Positions 27,792-37,087 of a stretch of 64,000 bases of DNA are shown here, in pieces. Each line of letters opens with the position of its first letter. Within the stretch, counting starts at the first letter, position 1. The position numbers were made by a program, and so were the translations under genes. Below the pieces are notes generated by a model, which saw only the letters and a program-made list of their open reading frames with translations, was not told the origin of the DNA and did not search any database. The stretch is from Saprospiraceae bacterium (GTDB taxonomy: Bacteria; Bacteroidota; Bacteroidia; Chitinophagales; Saprospiraceae): NCBI GenBank assembly GCA_016717265.1, contig JADKFX010000001.1, positions 2,120,501 through 2,184,500 on the forward strand, written 5' to 3'.

Positions 27792-28088
27792 ATGAGCTGG
27801 ACTCCAATTGCTATCACGGTTTCAATTTTTGCAGTTTTTGTTTTGTTTAATATTTACATTCGGGTAAGAACGTTTGGAATGTATAAAGAACTTGTACAAA
27901 AGCGAATTCAATTTAACTTTTCTGATATCTTTTCTGGTGCAAAATGGAATGTTGTCATGCAAGCATATCCAACGGAGCAACAATTATTAAGTCGATTTAG
28001 AAATCACATGATTTCAACAGGAATTTTGTTTATTATTGTCATTGTATTAGTATTACTATTATTGTTTTATTTGCGAAATTTCAAATAA
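27792..28088 (+). CDS. Small membrane protein of unknown function
   Basis: The 98-residue product has two hydrophobic segments, at about residues 5-22 (TVSIFAVFVLFNIYI) and 74-94 (GILFIIVIVLVLLLLFYL), joined by a polar loop. I recognise no family motif. It starts 100 nt after alaS and ends 7 nt before the oxidoreductase gene, so it probably shares their transcript. Codon use resembles the neighbours, which supports it as a real gene. Confidence 0.6.
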   Translation: MSWTPIAITVSIFAVFVLFNIYIRVRTFGMYKELVQKRIQFNFSDIFSGAKWNVVMQAYPTEQQLLSRFRNHMISTGILFIIVIVLVLLLLFYLRNFK

Positions 28089-28095
28089 TTTTAAA

Positions 28096-29067
28096 TTGGC
28101 TACACAAAAGTTAAAAATTGCGCTGATCGGTGCGGGTCACCTGGGAAAAATTCATTTAAAATGTATTCAACAAATTCCGGAATTCGAGTTCGTGGGGATC
28201 TATGATATTTTGGAATCCGCCAGAGCTTTGGCCGTTTCAGAATTTGGAATTAAAGCATTTGATAGCTATGAAGAGATTATTGAACAGTGTGATGCAGTAG
28301 ATATTGTAACATCTACTTCGTCTCACTATACACTCGCAGCGTATGCTATTTCAAAGGGTAAACATTGTTTTATAGAAAAGCCAGTCACGAATAGTTTAGA
28401 AGAAGCGACAGAACTCAGAAAATTACTGGATGCGAATCCTGTAAAAATACAAATCGGTCATGTCGAACGTTTTAATCCTAGTTTTGCAGCGATTCGACCC
28501 TATATTAAAGAACCTAAATTTATTGAGGCACATCGATTGTCAAGCTTTAATCCCAGAGGGAGAGATGTATCTGTAATTCATGATGTGATGATACATGATC
28601 TGGATTTAATTTGTTTATTAGCAAAAAGTCCGGTAAAGGATATTAAGGCGAATGGAGTTTCCTTGGTCAGTCCTTTGCCAGATATTTGCAATGCAAGGAT
28701 AGAATTTGAAAATGGTTTAGTATGTAATGTTACTGCAAGTCGTATTTCAATGAAGCAGATGCGGAAGTTAAGAATTTTTCAAGAGGATGCTTACATCAGT
28801 ATAGATATGCTTGAAAAAGAAGCACAGGTTATTAGATTATTAGATGATTATCAAGACAATACATTAGAAATTGAGACCCATAAAGGCAATAAATACATAT
28901 CTTTAGTGAACCCGGAAATAAAAAGTGTGAATGCAATTTTGGAAGAATTAAAATCTTTTTACAAATGTATCGTTAATGATGAGTTACCTGAAGTTAATCT
29001 GGATGAAGGAATCCAGGCATTAGCTTTAGTGCAAGCTATAACGAAGCAAATCGAAGAAAACCAATGA
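28096..29067 (+). CDS. Gfo/Idh/MocA family NAD(P)-dependent oxidoreductase
   Basis: The 323-residue protein has the N-terminal Rossmann motif IGAGHLGKIHLKCIQ and the family signature FIEKPVTNSLEEA (Glu-Lys-Pro) around residue 95, followed by HVERFNPSF and the C-terminal substrate domain (HDVMIHDLDLI). Members act on sugars or sugar nucleotides, and the downstream sugar transferase suggests a surface-glycan precursor, but the substrate is not determined. The start is TTG (MATQKLKIALIG). Its stop overlaps the next gene's ATG by four bases. Confidence 0.88.
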   Translation: MATQKLKIALIGAGHLGKIHLKCIQQIPEFEFVGIYDILESARALAVSEFGIKAFDSYEEIIEQCDAVDIVTSTSSHYTLAAYAISKGKHCFIEKPVTNSLEEATELRKLLDANPVKIQIGHVERFNPSFAAIRPYIKEPKFIEAHRLSSFNPRGRDVSVIHDVMIHDLDLICLLAKSPVKDIKANGVSLVSPLPDICNARIEFENGLVCNVTASRISMKQMRKLRIFQEDAYISIDMLEKEAQVIRLLDDYQDNTLEIETHKGNKYISLVNPEIKSVNAILEELKSFYKCIVNDELPEVNLDEGIQALALVQAITKQIEENQ

Positions 29068-29924
29068 CTTTAAACCAAAGCATCTCAGCATTCCTATTAC
29101 TATTTGTCGGCTTTAGTTCTTGTGATCGGGAAGAAGAAAAAATTCCTTCCTATTTGTATATCGACCAATTTAGTTTTTCCGTTCGACCTGGAGAAGGTAG
29201 CGCAAATCAAAGATTATCAGATGCTTGGCTCTATGTTTCAAATACCTATTATGGGGCATATGAATTACCAGCTTGGATTCCGGTATTGGAAGAAGGCTTA
29301 AGTGATATCTTGATTTTACCTGGCTATAGACAAAATGGAGCCATTACAAATGCTTTTAAATATAGTTTGTTAAATCCATATACGACTAAAATAAATCTCG
29401 AACCCAAGAAAACAGATACCATAAGACCTACTACCAGTTATCAAGACGGTTTGAAGTTTTCAACCCTTGAAGATTTTAATGGAAATCATTTGTTAAGTAA
29501 AGACCGGGATGGAGACCAGGAAACACAAGTGCTGCTTTCTACTACGCAAGAAGCATTTGAAGGTTCAAATTCAGGATTAATTGAATTGACAAGCGCACAT
29601 CCGGCAATTTCAGCGGAATATGTTATTGATACAAAAATTCCACAAAGTGGAGATCCTATAATACTTGAGTTTAATTATAAATCGGATATTCCGTTTTCGA
29701 TCGGATTTATAGCTTATAAAGACGCTCAGGGATCACAGAGTCTGTTAAATGCTGGTGTTTTACCAAACAAAGATTGGACTAAGCTTTATTTTGATTTTAG
29801 AGAGATTTTAAATAATGCTAATTCAGATTTTTACCATTTGGCTATAGCTGCAAATTTCAGATCGGATACTGCCAAGTCAGTTCAACGAATTCTAATTGAT
29901 AATATCAAAGTGATCCATCGTTAG
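29064..29924 (+). CDS. Predicted lipoprotein, function unknown
   Basis: The 286-residue product has a short signal sequence ending in a lipobox (LLFVGFSSC, Cys at about residue 20), so it should be a lipid-anchored envelope protein. The body is beta-rich, with LYIDQFSFSV near the N-terminus and ILIDNIKVIHR at the end, and has no catalytic motif I recognise. The pattern looks like a carbohydrate-binding or jelly-roll-type fold, but that is only an impression. It overlaps the oxidoreductase gene (ATGA) and precedes the sugar transferase by 5 nt, suggesting an operon function in surface polysaccharide production. Confidence 0.7.
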   Translation: MTLNQSISAFLLLFVGFSSCDREEEKIPSYLYIDQFSFSVRPGEGSANQRLSDAWLYVSNTYYGAYELPAWIPVLEEGLSDILILPGYRQNGAITNAFKYSLLNPYTTKINLEPKKTDTIRPTTSYQDGLKFSTLEDFNGNHLLSKDRDGDQETQVLLSTTQEAFEGSNSGLIELTSAHPAISAEYVIDTKIPQSGDPIILEFNYKSDIPFSIGFIAYKDAQGSQSLLNAGVLPNKDWTKLYFDFREILNNANSDFYHLAIAANFRSDTAKSVQRILIDNIKVIHR

Positions 29925-29929
29925 TCGTT

Positions 29930-31342
29930 ATGTTTAGAAGGAAAGAGAATATAATTTATATCATTCTGGATTTTATATTGGCCATATTGGCATGGTATCT
30001 CTTTATTCATTATCTCCACACCAATCATTTTTTTCTTGGTAATGAAGCAGGAATATGTGGACAAATTTACAAATCGGGTACCGTCATAATTCCAGTAACC
30101 TGGTTTTTTTTATATCTTTTAGCAGATCAGTATAAAGATGTTTATCGCTTATCGCGATGGTCGGTTTTTTCAAGAACTTTACTCTTGTCCATCGTTGGGA
30201 GTCTGATTGTATTTTTTGTATTATTAGCAAATGAAAATATAAATTTTGAAAACAGATATTTTCGAGCGATCTCAGTATATTTTAGTTATCATTTCGGATT
30301 GATAATATTATTCCGATTAATCTACTTAACGATTATCAGCAATCGATTAAAAAATGGAATTGTTGGTTTTAATACCCTCATTATTGGTGGAGATCAAAGA
30401 GCCGTTAAACTATATAACGATATTAGTTCATTGACATATAGTCTCGGGCATAAATTCGTTGGCTTTATTCATTCAAATGGCGTTAAAAGCAATGAACTAT
30501 TACAATATCTTCCACAATTAGGTGGGTTAAAAGATATTAAGAATGTAATGGATGAAAATAAAATTGAAGAAGTATTACTAGCCATTGAATCAACCGAGCA
30601 TGAAAAATTGAAATCTATTATAGATGTTTTATTTGAATATGGTGATCGGTTAATGGTGCGAACAATTCCAGATACCTATGATATCCTTTTAGGTTCTGTT
30701 AGATTAAATCACGTTTATGGTGCCGTATTAATAGAAATTAAACAAGAGATGATGCCAAAGTGGCAAATCATTGTAAAGCGAATTATAGATTTTGGTGTCA
30801 GTTTGATAGCTTTAATTATACTTGCTCCAATTATAATGTACATTTATATTCGAACCAAAATGTCGGGCAAAGGACCTGCGATTTATCAACAAGAACGGAT
30901 CGGATTAAATGGAAAGCCTTTTCAAATTTACAAATTCAGGTCAATGGCAATAGGTGCAGAACAGAATGGCCCGCTATTATCATTTGAAGGCGATCCAAGA
31001 ATTACCTCCTGGGGTGCTGTAATTAGAAAATGGCGTCTTGATGAATTACCGCAATTTTTCAATGTACTCAAAGGGGATATGTCATTGGTTGGACCACGTC
31101 CTGAAAGAAATTATTTTATTGAACAAATAATGGAAAAAGCACCACATTATAAACATCTTTTAAAAGTACGCCCTGGTATCACTTCTTGGGGTCAGGTTAA
31201 ATTTGGTTATGCTTCTACTCTTGAAGAAATGTTAAAGAGATTGGAGTACGATATACTCTACGTTGAAAATCGATCTTTAGGCTTAGACTTTAAAATACTA
31301 TTTTATACCATTGCAGTATTGATTCAAGGAAAAGGAAAGTAA
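29930..31342 (+). CDS. WcaJ-like polyprenyl glycosylphosphotransferase (bacterial sugar transferase)
   Basis: This enzyme family starts exopolysaccharide or O-antigen repeat units by moving a sugar-1-phosphate onto undecaprenyl phosphate. The 470-residue product has four or five N-terminal membrane segments, a Rossmann-like middle domain (NTLIIGGDQRAVKLYNDI) and a membrane-bound C-terminal catalytic domain with KRIIDFGVSLIALII, QQERIGLNGKPFQIYKFRSM, the DELPQFFNVLKGDMSLVGPRPE block and RPGITSWGQV. All catalytic motifs are present, in contrast to the degenerate copy fused to the glycosyltransferase near the left end. It is the last gene of the alaS-side operon. Confidence 0.92.
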   Translation: MFRRKENIIYIILDFILAILAWYLFIHYLHTNHFFLGNEAGICGQIYKSGTVIIPVTWFFLYLLADQYKDVYRLSRWSVFSRTLLLSIVGSLIVFFVLLANENINFENRYFRAISVYFSYHFGLIILFRLIYLTIISNRLKNGIVGFNTLIIGGDQRAVKLYNDISSLTYSLGHKFVGFIHSNGVKSNELLQYLPQLGGLKDIKNVMDENKIEEVLLAIESTEHEKLKSIIDVLFEYGDRLMVRTIPDTYDILLGSVRLNHVYGAVLIEIKQEMMPKWQIIVKRIIDFGVSLIALIILAPIIMYIYIRTKMSGKGPAIYQQERIGLNGKPFQIYKFRSMAIGAEQNGPLLSFEGDPRITSWGAVIRKWRLDELPQFFNVLKGDMSLVGPRPERNYFIEQIMEKAPHYKHLLKVRPGITSWGQVKFGYASTLEEMLKRLEYDILYVENRSLGLDFKILFYTIAVLIQGKGK

Positions 31343-31391
31343 AAACAACGAATAGAATTGCGGATGAAATGTAAGAATTAGGAGTGCTGTT

Positions 31392-32444
31392 TTATTGACA
31401 ATTCGAAATTCCGGCTTGCAAAATTTCATCCACCGTATTGCATCCGGAAAGATTGCCATTAATAAAAATGCTTCCACCAACTTTGTTGTTTTTCAAAATT
31501 TCAAAAACACCACAACATATTGCCAATTTTTTATTATCAGTGATTTGTACGATGGTTTTAATATTTTTAATATTTTTTAAGCCATTAATATTTAATAATT
31601 CATCATTTTGAGTAATCAATAAGGCTTCCTGAAGTTCGGTAATATTTAAAAAAGCATCTATATTTTGGAGTTTGATATTATTAGTAAGAGAAATACTTTC
31701 TCCAATACTTTTTAATCCAGATAATCCATCTAGATTAACTAAAGAGTCATTTTTTTCAAAGATTAAGTCTGTGCCAATGGTATCAAGATTTTGAAATCCA
31801 TCCAATCGTGTCAATGATTTGTTTTCCATAATAAGTAGGAGCTTATTAATTTTAATTAAGTTATTGAAGCCTTCAATAGAACTTAGTAGGAAGTTTCCAG
31901 AAATAAAGCAATGCCCATCAATAGAATGAAGATTGCGAAAGCCTCTGATTTTTATTAATTTCTCATTAGCAGAAATAATGAGATTACCTTTGACAGTCTT
32001 TAATGCGTTAAAGCCATCTAAAAATTCCATGGAATTTAAACGCGATAGAAAAAGATCTCCCCCAATATATTTTACTCCTTGGAGATGCTCTAATGAGCTG
32101 AATTGATCAATGGTAGACAGGGAAAGATTCCCATATATAATTTCTAACTTTTGTAATCCGTCTAGGTTCTTCAATTTTGTTTGTACAATATCAATACCTC
32201 CAATACTTCTTAAAAAACCAAGTTTAGCGAGACTGGTAATTTCACCCCGAATTTGTATGGTTCCTAAGTAACTATTGCACGAAGGCGGAAGTGTTAGTTG
32301 AAAACTATCAACTTTTGATTGTGAATTTAAAACTATAATTTCACCAGGTGTGCCGCAAGGTTCAATGGATTCACAATCACATTGAATCATTAAAATAAGA
32401 ATACTAGTTAAAAGGATAAAAAGCTTTGCAAAATGAGAGTTCAT
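31392..32444 (-). CDS. Lipoprotein with receptor L-domain-like leucine-rich repeats
   Basis: The 350-residue protein has a signal sequence with a lipobox-like LILMIQCDC and then about ten irregular leucine-rich repeats of roughly 23 residues, each with a form such as LDGLQKLEIIYGNLSLS, IRGFRNLHSIDGHCFIS, LDGFQNLDTIGTDLIFE and LDGLSGLKSIGESISLT. The pattern is like the receptor L-domain found in some Bacteroidota surface proteins. It ends with a cysteine pair region (ICCGVFEIL, SGCNTVDEIL). A role in binding at the cell surface is likely but the ligand is unknown. Its stop is 49 nt from the convergent sugar transferase stop. Confidence 0.75.
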   Translation of the reverse strand: MNSHFAKLFILLTSILILMIQCDCESIEPCGTPGEIIVLNSQSKVDSFQLTLPPSCNSYLGTIQIRGEITSLAKLGFLRSIGGIDIVQTKLKNLDGLQKLEIIYGNLSLSTIDQFSSLEHLQGVKYIGGDLFLSRLNSMEFLDGFNALKTVKGNLIISANEKLIKIRGFRNLHSIDGHCFISGNFLLSSIEGFNNLIKINKLLLIMENKSLTRLDGFQNLDTIGTDLIFEKNDSLVNLDGLSGLKSIGESISLTNNIKLQNIDAFLNITELQEALLITQNDELLNINGLKNIKNIKTIVQITDNKKLAICCGVFEILKNNKVGGSIFINGNLSGCNTVDEILQAGISNCQ

Positions 32445-32467
32445 GATAATAGAAAAATTGATTCACC

Positions 32468-32495
32468 CAAATTTACATTTATTTGAGTAATCCAA
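32468..32495 (-). promoter_or_regulatory. Candidate promoter of the leucine-rich-repeat lipoprotein
   Basis: On the minus strand, TTG (32493-32495) is followed 17 nt later by TAAATTTG (32468-32475), a perfect -7 box. It is one of the better two-part promoter matches in the window, 24 nt before the start codon. Confidence 0.45.
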
Positions 32496-32558
32496 GATCC
32501 ATAAATTCTGCTAGGATCTATTTCGGGTTTAGTTTATTAAAGTGTACTCCTAATCATT

Positions 32559-33737
32559 TTAACATCTTTCTAAAACGATTGCTGTGGCACCTCCACCTCC
32601 ATTACAAATGGCAGCTAAACCATATTGACCATTCATTTGATTGAGTACCTGGCTAAGGGTGCAAACGATTCTTGATCCAGAAGATCCAAGTGGATGACCT
32701 AAAGAGACTGCTCCTCCGTGGATATTTATTTTTTGAGCATCTATTTCTAATAATTTTCCAAAAACCAAAGGTACTACTGCAAATGCTTCATTGACTTCAA
32801 AATAGTCGATTTCATTTATTTTTAAGCCGGCCCTTTTAGCTGCTAAAGGCGCTGCAATCACAGGGGTAGTAGTATATTTTTTGGGTTCCTGTTCAGCATC
32901 TGCATAGGAAACAATTCTAGCAATCGGACTTAAATTAAGTTCCTTCATTTTGGATTCACTCATTAAAACCAAAGCGGATGCTCCATCATTAATGGTAGAA
33001 GCATTTGCTGCGGTAACGGTACCATCGGTAGTAAATGCAGGTTTAAGTCCTGGGATTTTTGAAAAATCTACTTTCGTAAATTCTTCATCTTTATCAATAA
33101 TTAAAGCATCTCCCTTTTTTTGAGAAACAGAAACAGGTACTATTTCTGATTTGAAACCGCCTCTATTTGTTGTCTGTGCTGATTTTGTGTAGGATGCAAT
33201 TGCAAATTCATCTTGTTGCTCTCTGGTGATATTATATTCTTTTGCTGTTTGATCTGCAAATATTCCCATCACAGCTTTGTCAAAAGGATCTGTCAAGCCA
33301 TCTTTTTGCAAACCATCTATCAAACTACCGGCACCAAATTTTAAACCCCATCTAGCATTTGGAAGATAGTATGGGATATTTGACATGCTTTCCATCCCTC
33401 CAGCAAGGACACAATCGGAATATCCAAGTTGAATGGATTGAGTACCTAAAGTAATTGCCTTCATTCCAGAAGCACATACCTTATTAATGGTAGTGCAAAT
33501 GGTCGTTGGAAGTAATCCTGCACCCATGCCGGCTTGACGCGCTGGTGCCTGCCCTAGATTTGCAGAACAAACATTTCCCATCAATAATTCTTGAATATGC
33601 ATTGCATTTATTCCAGCTCTTTCAATAGCTGCTTTTATGGCAATAGAACCAAGTTCTGTGGCAGAAAGGCTTGCTAATGATCCACCAAAACTTCCCATCG
33701 GTGTGCGTGCTATAGAAACAATATAAACTTGTTGCAT
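32559..33737 (-). CDS. Acetyl-CoA C-acyltransferase (thiolase)
   Basis: A 392-residue thiolase. The acyl-accepting cysteine is Cys88 in INKVCASGMKAI; the histidine motifs are in VNEAFAVVPL and GGAVSLGHPLGSSGSR; the second active-site cysteine is in AICNGGGGATAIVLE. These place it with acetoacetyl-CoA/3-ketoacyl-CoA thiolases (AtoB/ThlA type). It could work in fatty-acid breakdown with the acyl-CoA dehydrogenase about 6 kb downstream on the same strand, or in ketone/PHB metabolism. The direction cannot be decided from sequence. Confidence 0.93.
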   Translation of the reverse strand: MQQVYIVSIARTPMGSFGGSLASLSATELGSIAIKAAIERAGINAMHIQELLMGNVCSANLGQAPARQAGMGAGLLPTTICTTINKVCASGMKAITLGTQSIQLGYSDCVLAGGMESMSNIPYYLPNARWGLKFGAGSLIDGLQKDGLTDPFDKAVMGIFADQTAKEYNITREQQDEFAIASYTKSAQTTNRGGFKSEIVPVSVSQKKGDALIIDKDEEFTKVDFSKIPGLKPAFTTDGTVTAANASTINDGASALVLMSESKMKELNLSPIARIVSYADAEQEPKKYTTTPVIAAPLAAKRAGLKINEIDYFEVNEAFAVVPLVFGKLLEIDAQKINIHGGAVSLGHPLGSSGSRIVCTLSQVLNQMNGQYGLAAICNGGGGATAIVLERC

Positions 33738-33911
33738 TTTGAATTTAATTTAAAGTTTTAATTATGATCCTGATTGAAAAATAAGCTTGGATTATAGATT
33801 TGTGATTAAACATTTGATTTAATAGATACTTTGATGCCTGTTGAATTTATAGATTGCATTTATTTATTAAGTAATTGCTTGCTCTTTAATTATTCTTTAT
33901 TTCTTTAGATT

Positions 33912-34733
33912 TTAGAAATTTAAAGAAATTGCTTTTATCAAAAACAAAATATCTGTTGCATAAACTGACATTTTATTTTCTTTAATTAATTTTTGAAATG
34001 CAGGGGTAAAATAACTTAAGTAAATAATTAGCTGCACAACTAATGATAAAACACTTATTTGTCCTTGTTGTTTAAGTAAAATTATAAAAAGGATCCCTAA
34101 AACAGCCAAAATCCGAATCATTATAAATAGCTGACTAAGCTTAAACATTCCGCTAAATGTCTTGTGACCATAATATTGGTCTTTTGATTTTTCTGCATAA
34201 TCAAATAATAAACTCTGACATAACACCAGAATAAAAAAGTCAAATACTATGTATAGAAATAGGTTAGATGGATAAATTTTATAATTAAAACTTAGAATGC
34301 TAATTGAAACCCAACTTAAACTTATAATACTATTTTTAATAAGTGGAATATTGCGAAGGAAAAAATAGGAGCTGTGATTATGATATAATAAACAAATTAG
34401 AATTGTAAGAAACAATATACATTGGGTAGGGAATTCTAATTTAAAAAAATAATAGACAAGCCATATTCCGGGTAGAATCAGGAGTGCATAATCTGTATAA
34501 TTTAATTTTGATTCAAATGGAAAATGAATTGCAAATGCAATTTTTTTTTGATAATAATAATACGTGAATGTCGATAGGAATACAAAAATAAGTGCATTCC
34601 AACCTAAGCTTACGGTATTAAAAAACAAATAGTAGTTATTGGCTAATAAGGCCAGTAAGGCGCCATAAAATAGGGATGTAAAAATTATTTTAGTTCGCGA
34701 ATCAGAAATATTTATAACTTTTTTTAGGATCAA
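33912..34733 (-). CDS. Polytopic membrane protein of unknown function
   Basis: The 273-residue product has about eight hydrophobic segments (for example TSLFYGALLALLANNYYLFF, YALLILPGIWLVYYFF, ILFLTILICLLYH) with short polar loops. The layout slightly recalls UbiA-type prenyltransferases, but their Asp-rich motifs are absent, so I leave it unassigned. Its start lies inside the last 32 bases of the upstream M42 peptidase gene, in another frame, which suggests translational coupling. Base composition is more AT-rich than the surrounding genes, as expected from its Ile/Leu/Phe content. Confidence 0.6.
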   Translation of the reverse strand: MILKKVINISDSRTKIIFTSLFYGALLALLANNYYLFFNTVSLGWNALIFVFLSTFTYYYYQKKIAFAIHFPFESKLNYTDYALLILPGIWLVYYFFKLEFPTQCILFLTILICLLYHNHSSYFFLRNIPLIKNSIISLSWVSISILSFNYKIYPSNLFLYIVFDFFILVLCQSLLFDYAEKSKDQYYGHKTFSGMFKLSQLFIMIRILAVLGILFIILLKQQGQISVLSLVVQLIIYLSYFTPAFQKLIKENKMSVYATDILFLIKAISLNF

Positions 34734-35781
34734 TATCCAGGAGTACTTCGTAAATTAATTTGATTACATTTTCGATATCTTCAATATTTGCAGCTTCCAC
34801 TGTAGTATGCATATAACGCAAAGGAAGGGAAATAAGTACAGACGGCACTCCACCATTTGAATAGGCAAATGCGTCGGTATCTGTGCCTGTTGTTCTAGAG
34901 GATGCATTTCGTTGAAATGGAATTTTATGTTTTTCAGCAGTTTTCACAACCATTTGTTGCAATATATTGTGAACTGGCGGAGCATAACATAAGACGGGTC
35001 CAGCTCCACATTTTATAGATCCTTGTTCCTTTGTTTTTAGCATTGGAGTATGGGTATCATGTGTTACATCTGTGATAATCGCTACGTTTGGTTTAATGGT
35101 TTCAGCGATCATTTCAGCACCTCTTAATCCAATTTCTTCCTGAACTGCATTTACGATATAGAGCGAATATGGAAGTTTAATTTTGTTCTTCTTTAAAAGT
35201 CTTGCAACTTCTGCAATACAAAATCCTCCCATTCGATTGTCAAGAGCACGACCTACATAATAGCGGTCATTTAATTTCATTAGCCCATCTTCATAGGTAA
35301 TGCAACATCCAACATGGATACCCATTTTTTCAACTTCTTCTTTGTCTTTAGCTCCTACATCTATAAATATATTTTCAAGAGTCGCCAAAAGATTCGTGTC
35401 GTTGCCTTTTCGAGTATGGATTGCAGGCCATCCAAATACGCCCTGGACGATTCCTTTCGGGGTATGTATTAAAACTCTTTTGGATGGTGCAATAGACTGA
35501 TCAATGCCTCCATTTCGGATAACATAAATAAAACCATCATCGGTTATATAATTGACCATCCAGGATATTTCATCAGAATGACCTTCTATGACCACTTTAA
35601 ATGGTTTTCCTGGATTTACGACTCCAAAAAGAGTCCCGTAATTATCTAAAGTCCATTCATCAATAAATTCTTTGATATAAGCTAACCAGATTTTCTGTCC
35701 TTCAGCTTCATATCCGGTCGGAGACGGATTATTGAGGTAATTATAGAGGAATTCCTCTGATTTTTTGTTGATAATTTTCAT
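34702..35781 (-). CDS. M42 family metallopeptidase (glutamyl aminopeptidase type)
   Basis: A 359-residue cytoplasmic aminopeptidase of the M42 family, which form large tetrahedral complexes that trim peptides. Metal-binding and catalytic residues are visible: His/Asp in IEGHSDEISWMV, Asp in VGRALDNRMGG, the Glu pair in NAVQEEIGLRGAEM, Asp in IITDVTHDTH and the final His in PLRYMHTTVEAA. It starts 4 bp overlapping the end of pyrE (ATGA-type), and the following membrane-protein gene begins within it. Confidence 0.92.
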   Translation of the reverse strand: MKIINKKSEEFLYNYLNNPSPTGYEAEGQKIWLAYIKEFIDEWTLDNYGTLFGVVNPGKPFKVVIEGHSDEISWMVNYITDDGFIYVIRNGGIDQSIAPSKRVLIHTPKGIVQGVFGWPAIHTRKGNDTNLLATLENIFIDVGAKDKEEVEKMGIHVGCCITYEDGLMKLNDRYYVGRALDNRMGGFCIAEVARLLKKNKIKLPYSLYIVNAVQEEIGLRGAEMIAETIKPNVAIITDVTHDTHTPMLKTKEQGSIKCGAGPVLCYAPPVHNILQQMVVKTAEKHKIPFQRNASSRTTGTDTDAFAYSNGGVPSVLISLPLRYMHTTVEAANIEDIENVIKLIYEVLLDIDPKKSYKYF

Positions 35782-36431
35782 AAATTGGCTTTCTTCAAAA
35801 GGAAATTGTCAGACCAAAGTTTTGGATCTCCATTCCATTTTGAGAGGTTTTCGGAATCGGTATTGTTGATGTATTTTTGATGCAAAGCCTGTTCCAAAAG
35901 TGTATTAAAGTCGGATAAAGTATGAAATGAGATGTTTTTTTCTAAAAATTTTGCCTGAGCAGCCTGAAAACCATACTGAAATATAGCAATTAAACCCAAA
36001 ACAGGATTCCCATTTAATTCTAATGCCTGAATTGCTTCTATTGAACTTCCTCCAGTAGAAACTAAGTCTTCAATCACTAATACCTTGGTTCCGGTTGATA
36101 TTTCACCTTCAAGAAGGTTTTTGAGCCCATGCTCTTTTGGTTTTGCCCGCACATAGACAAAAGGCAATCCTAATCGATCTGCCAGAAGTGCTCCCCATGC
36201 AATTCCTGCAGTAGCAACACCCGCAATTGCTCCAGCTTCTGCAAATAATTTAGCTTTTTCGACAAATGCCGATACAATTTCATCCCTAATTTCAGGGTAT
36301 GAAAGTATCTTGCGGTTATCACAGTAAATAGGTGATCGCAAACCAGAGGCCCAGGTAAAAGGTTCTTGAACATTTAATTTGACAGCCTTAATTTGAAGTA
36401 AGCGATCTGCTATATCTTGTGTTAATCCCAT
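35778..36431 (-). CDS. pyrE: Orotate phosphoribosyltransferase
   Basis: PyrE makes OMP from orotate and PRPP in pyrimidine synthesis. From the ATG at 36431 the protein is 217 residues (MGLTQDIADRLLQIKAV), the normal length; an upstream in-frame ATG at 36455 would add eight residues not typical of the family and lies at the promoter box. Visible motifs are WASGLRSPIYCDNRK, the loop FVYVRAKPKEHGLKNLLEG and the PRPP-binding VLVIEDLVSTGGSS. It is divergent from the NUDIX gene, with start codons only two bases apart. Confidence 0.94.
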   Translation of the reverse strand: MGLTQDIADRLLQIKAVKLNVQEPFTWASGLRSPIYCDNRKILSYPEIRDEIVSAFVEKAKLFAEAGAIAGVATAGIAWGALLADRLGLPFVYVRAKPKEHGLKNLLEGEISTGTKVLVIEDLVSTGGSSIEAIQALELNGNPVLGLIAIFQYGFQAAQAKFLEKNISFHTLSDFNTLLEQALHQKYINNTDSENLSKWNGDPKLWSDNFLLKKANL

Positions 36432-36433
36432 AT

Positions 36434-37087
36434 ATGGCAATAGAACAGCAAACATACGAAATTAACGTTGACGAAAATTCCTTGATTCTCATGAATGAAG
36501 AGGATATAGCAGAATCCCTGGCAGGGCCAAATCAATTGGTTTTTCCTTATCGAAATGTCAAGAAAACCTTGTTCAACTATCTGGATACACTTGAAAAATC
36601 AAATCGCTTTTATTCCATTGTATTATATTCCAAAGATGTGCAATTATTATTTGAAGATCTTAAGAGTTTATTGCTTTGGGTACCAGCTGCTGGTGGAGTT
36701 ATTGAAAATCATGAAAAGAAAATTTTAATGATCTTTAGAAAAGGGTTTTGGGATTTGCCAAAGGGAAAATTAGACTCCAATGAAAAATCTAAATCTGCAG
36801 CAGTTAGAGAATGTATGGAGGAAACTGGCTTACATAATATATCATTGCATTCTAAATTGGCGGAGACCTGGCACATCTACCGGGAAAAAAGTAATCAGCG
36901 AGCACTTAAACGCACCAAATGGTATTTTATGAGCTATGCTGATCATGAAACGCCAATTCCACAAATTGAAGAAAATATTGAAATTATAGAATGGCTAACT
37001 TTTGAAGAAGCAATGCAAAAAAAACCAATCCATAAAAATATTCTATTGGTACTTCAAAAATATCAAGAAATGAAAGGAACATCTTGA
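36434..37087 (+). CDS. NUDIX hydrolase
   Basis: The 217-residue protein has an N-terminal extension of about 80 residues and then a NUDIX domain. The 23-residue NUDIX box is complete, running from GKLDSNE through AAVRECMEETGL, with Gly, Glu, Arg-Glu and Glu-Glu at all conserved places. It should hydrolyse a nucleoside-diphosphate-linked substrate, which cannot be named. I chose the ATG at 36434; a GTG at 36419 is possible but overlaps pyrE. Its promoter must lie inside pyrE, because only two bases separate the start codons. Confidence 0.88.
   Translation: MAIEQQTYEINVDENSLILMNEEDIAESLAGPNQLVFPYRNVKKTLFNYLDTLEKSNRFYSIVLYSKDVQLLFEDLKSLLLWVPAAGGVIENHEKKILMIFRKGFWDLPKGKLDSNEKSKSAAVRECMEETGLHNISLHSKLAETWHIYREKSNQRALKRTKWYFMSYADHETPIPQIEENIEIIEWLTFEEAMQKKPIHKNILLVLQKYQEMKGTS
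36449..36456 (-). promoter_or_regulatory. Candidate -7 box of pyrE, inside the NUDIX coding region
   Basis: On the minus strand this reads TATGTTTG, a perfect TAnnTTTG match, 17 nt upstream of the pyrE ATG at 36431. It lies within the first codons of the opposing NUDIX gene. No clear -33 element. Confidence 0.4.
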
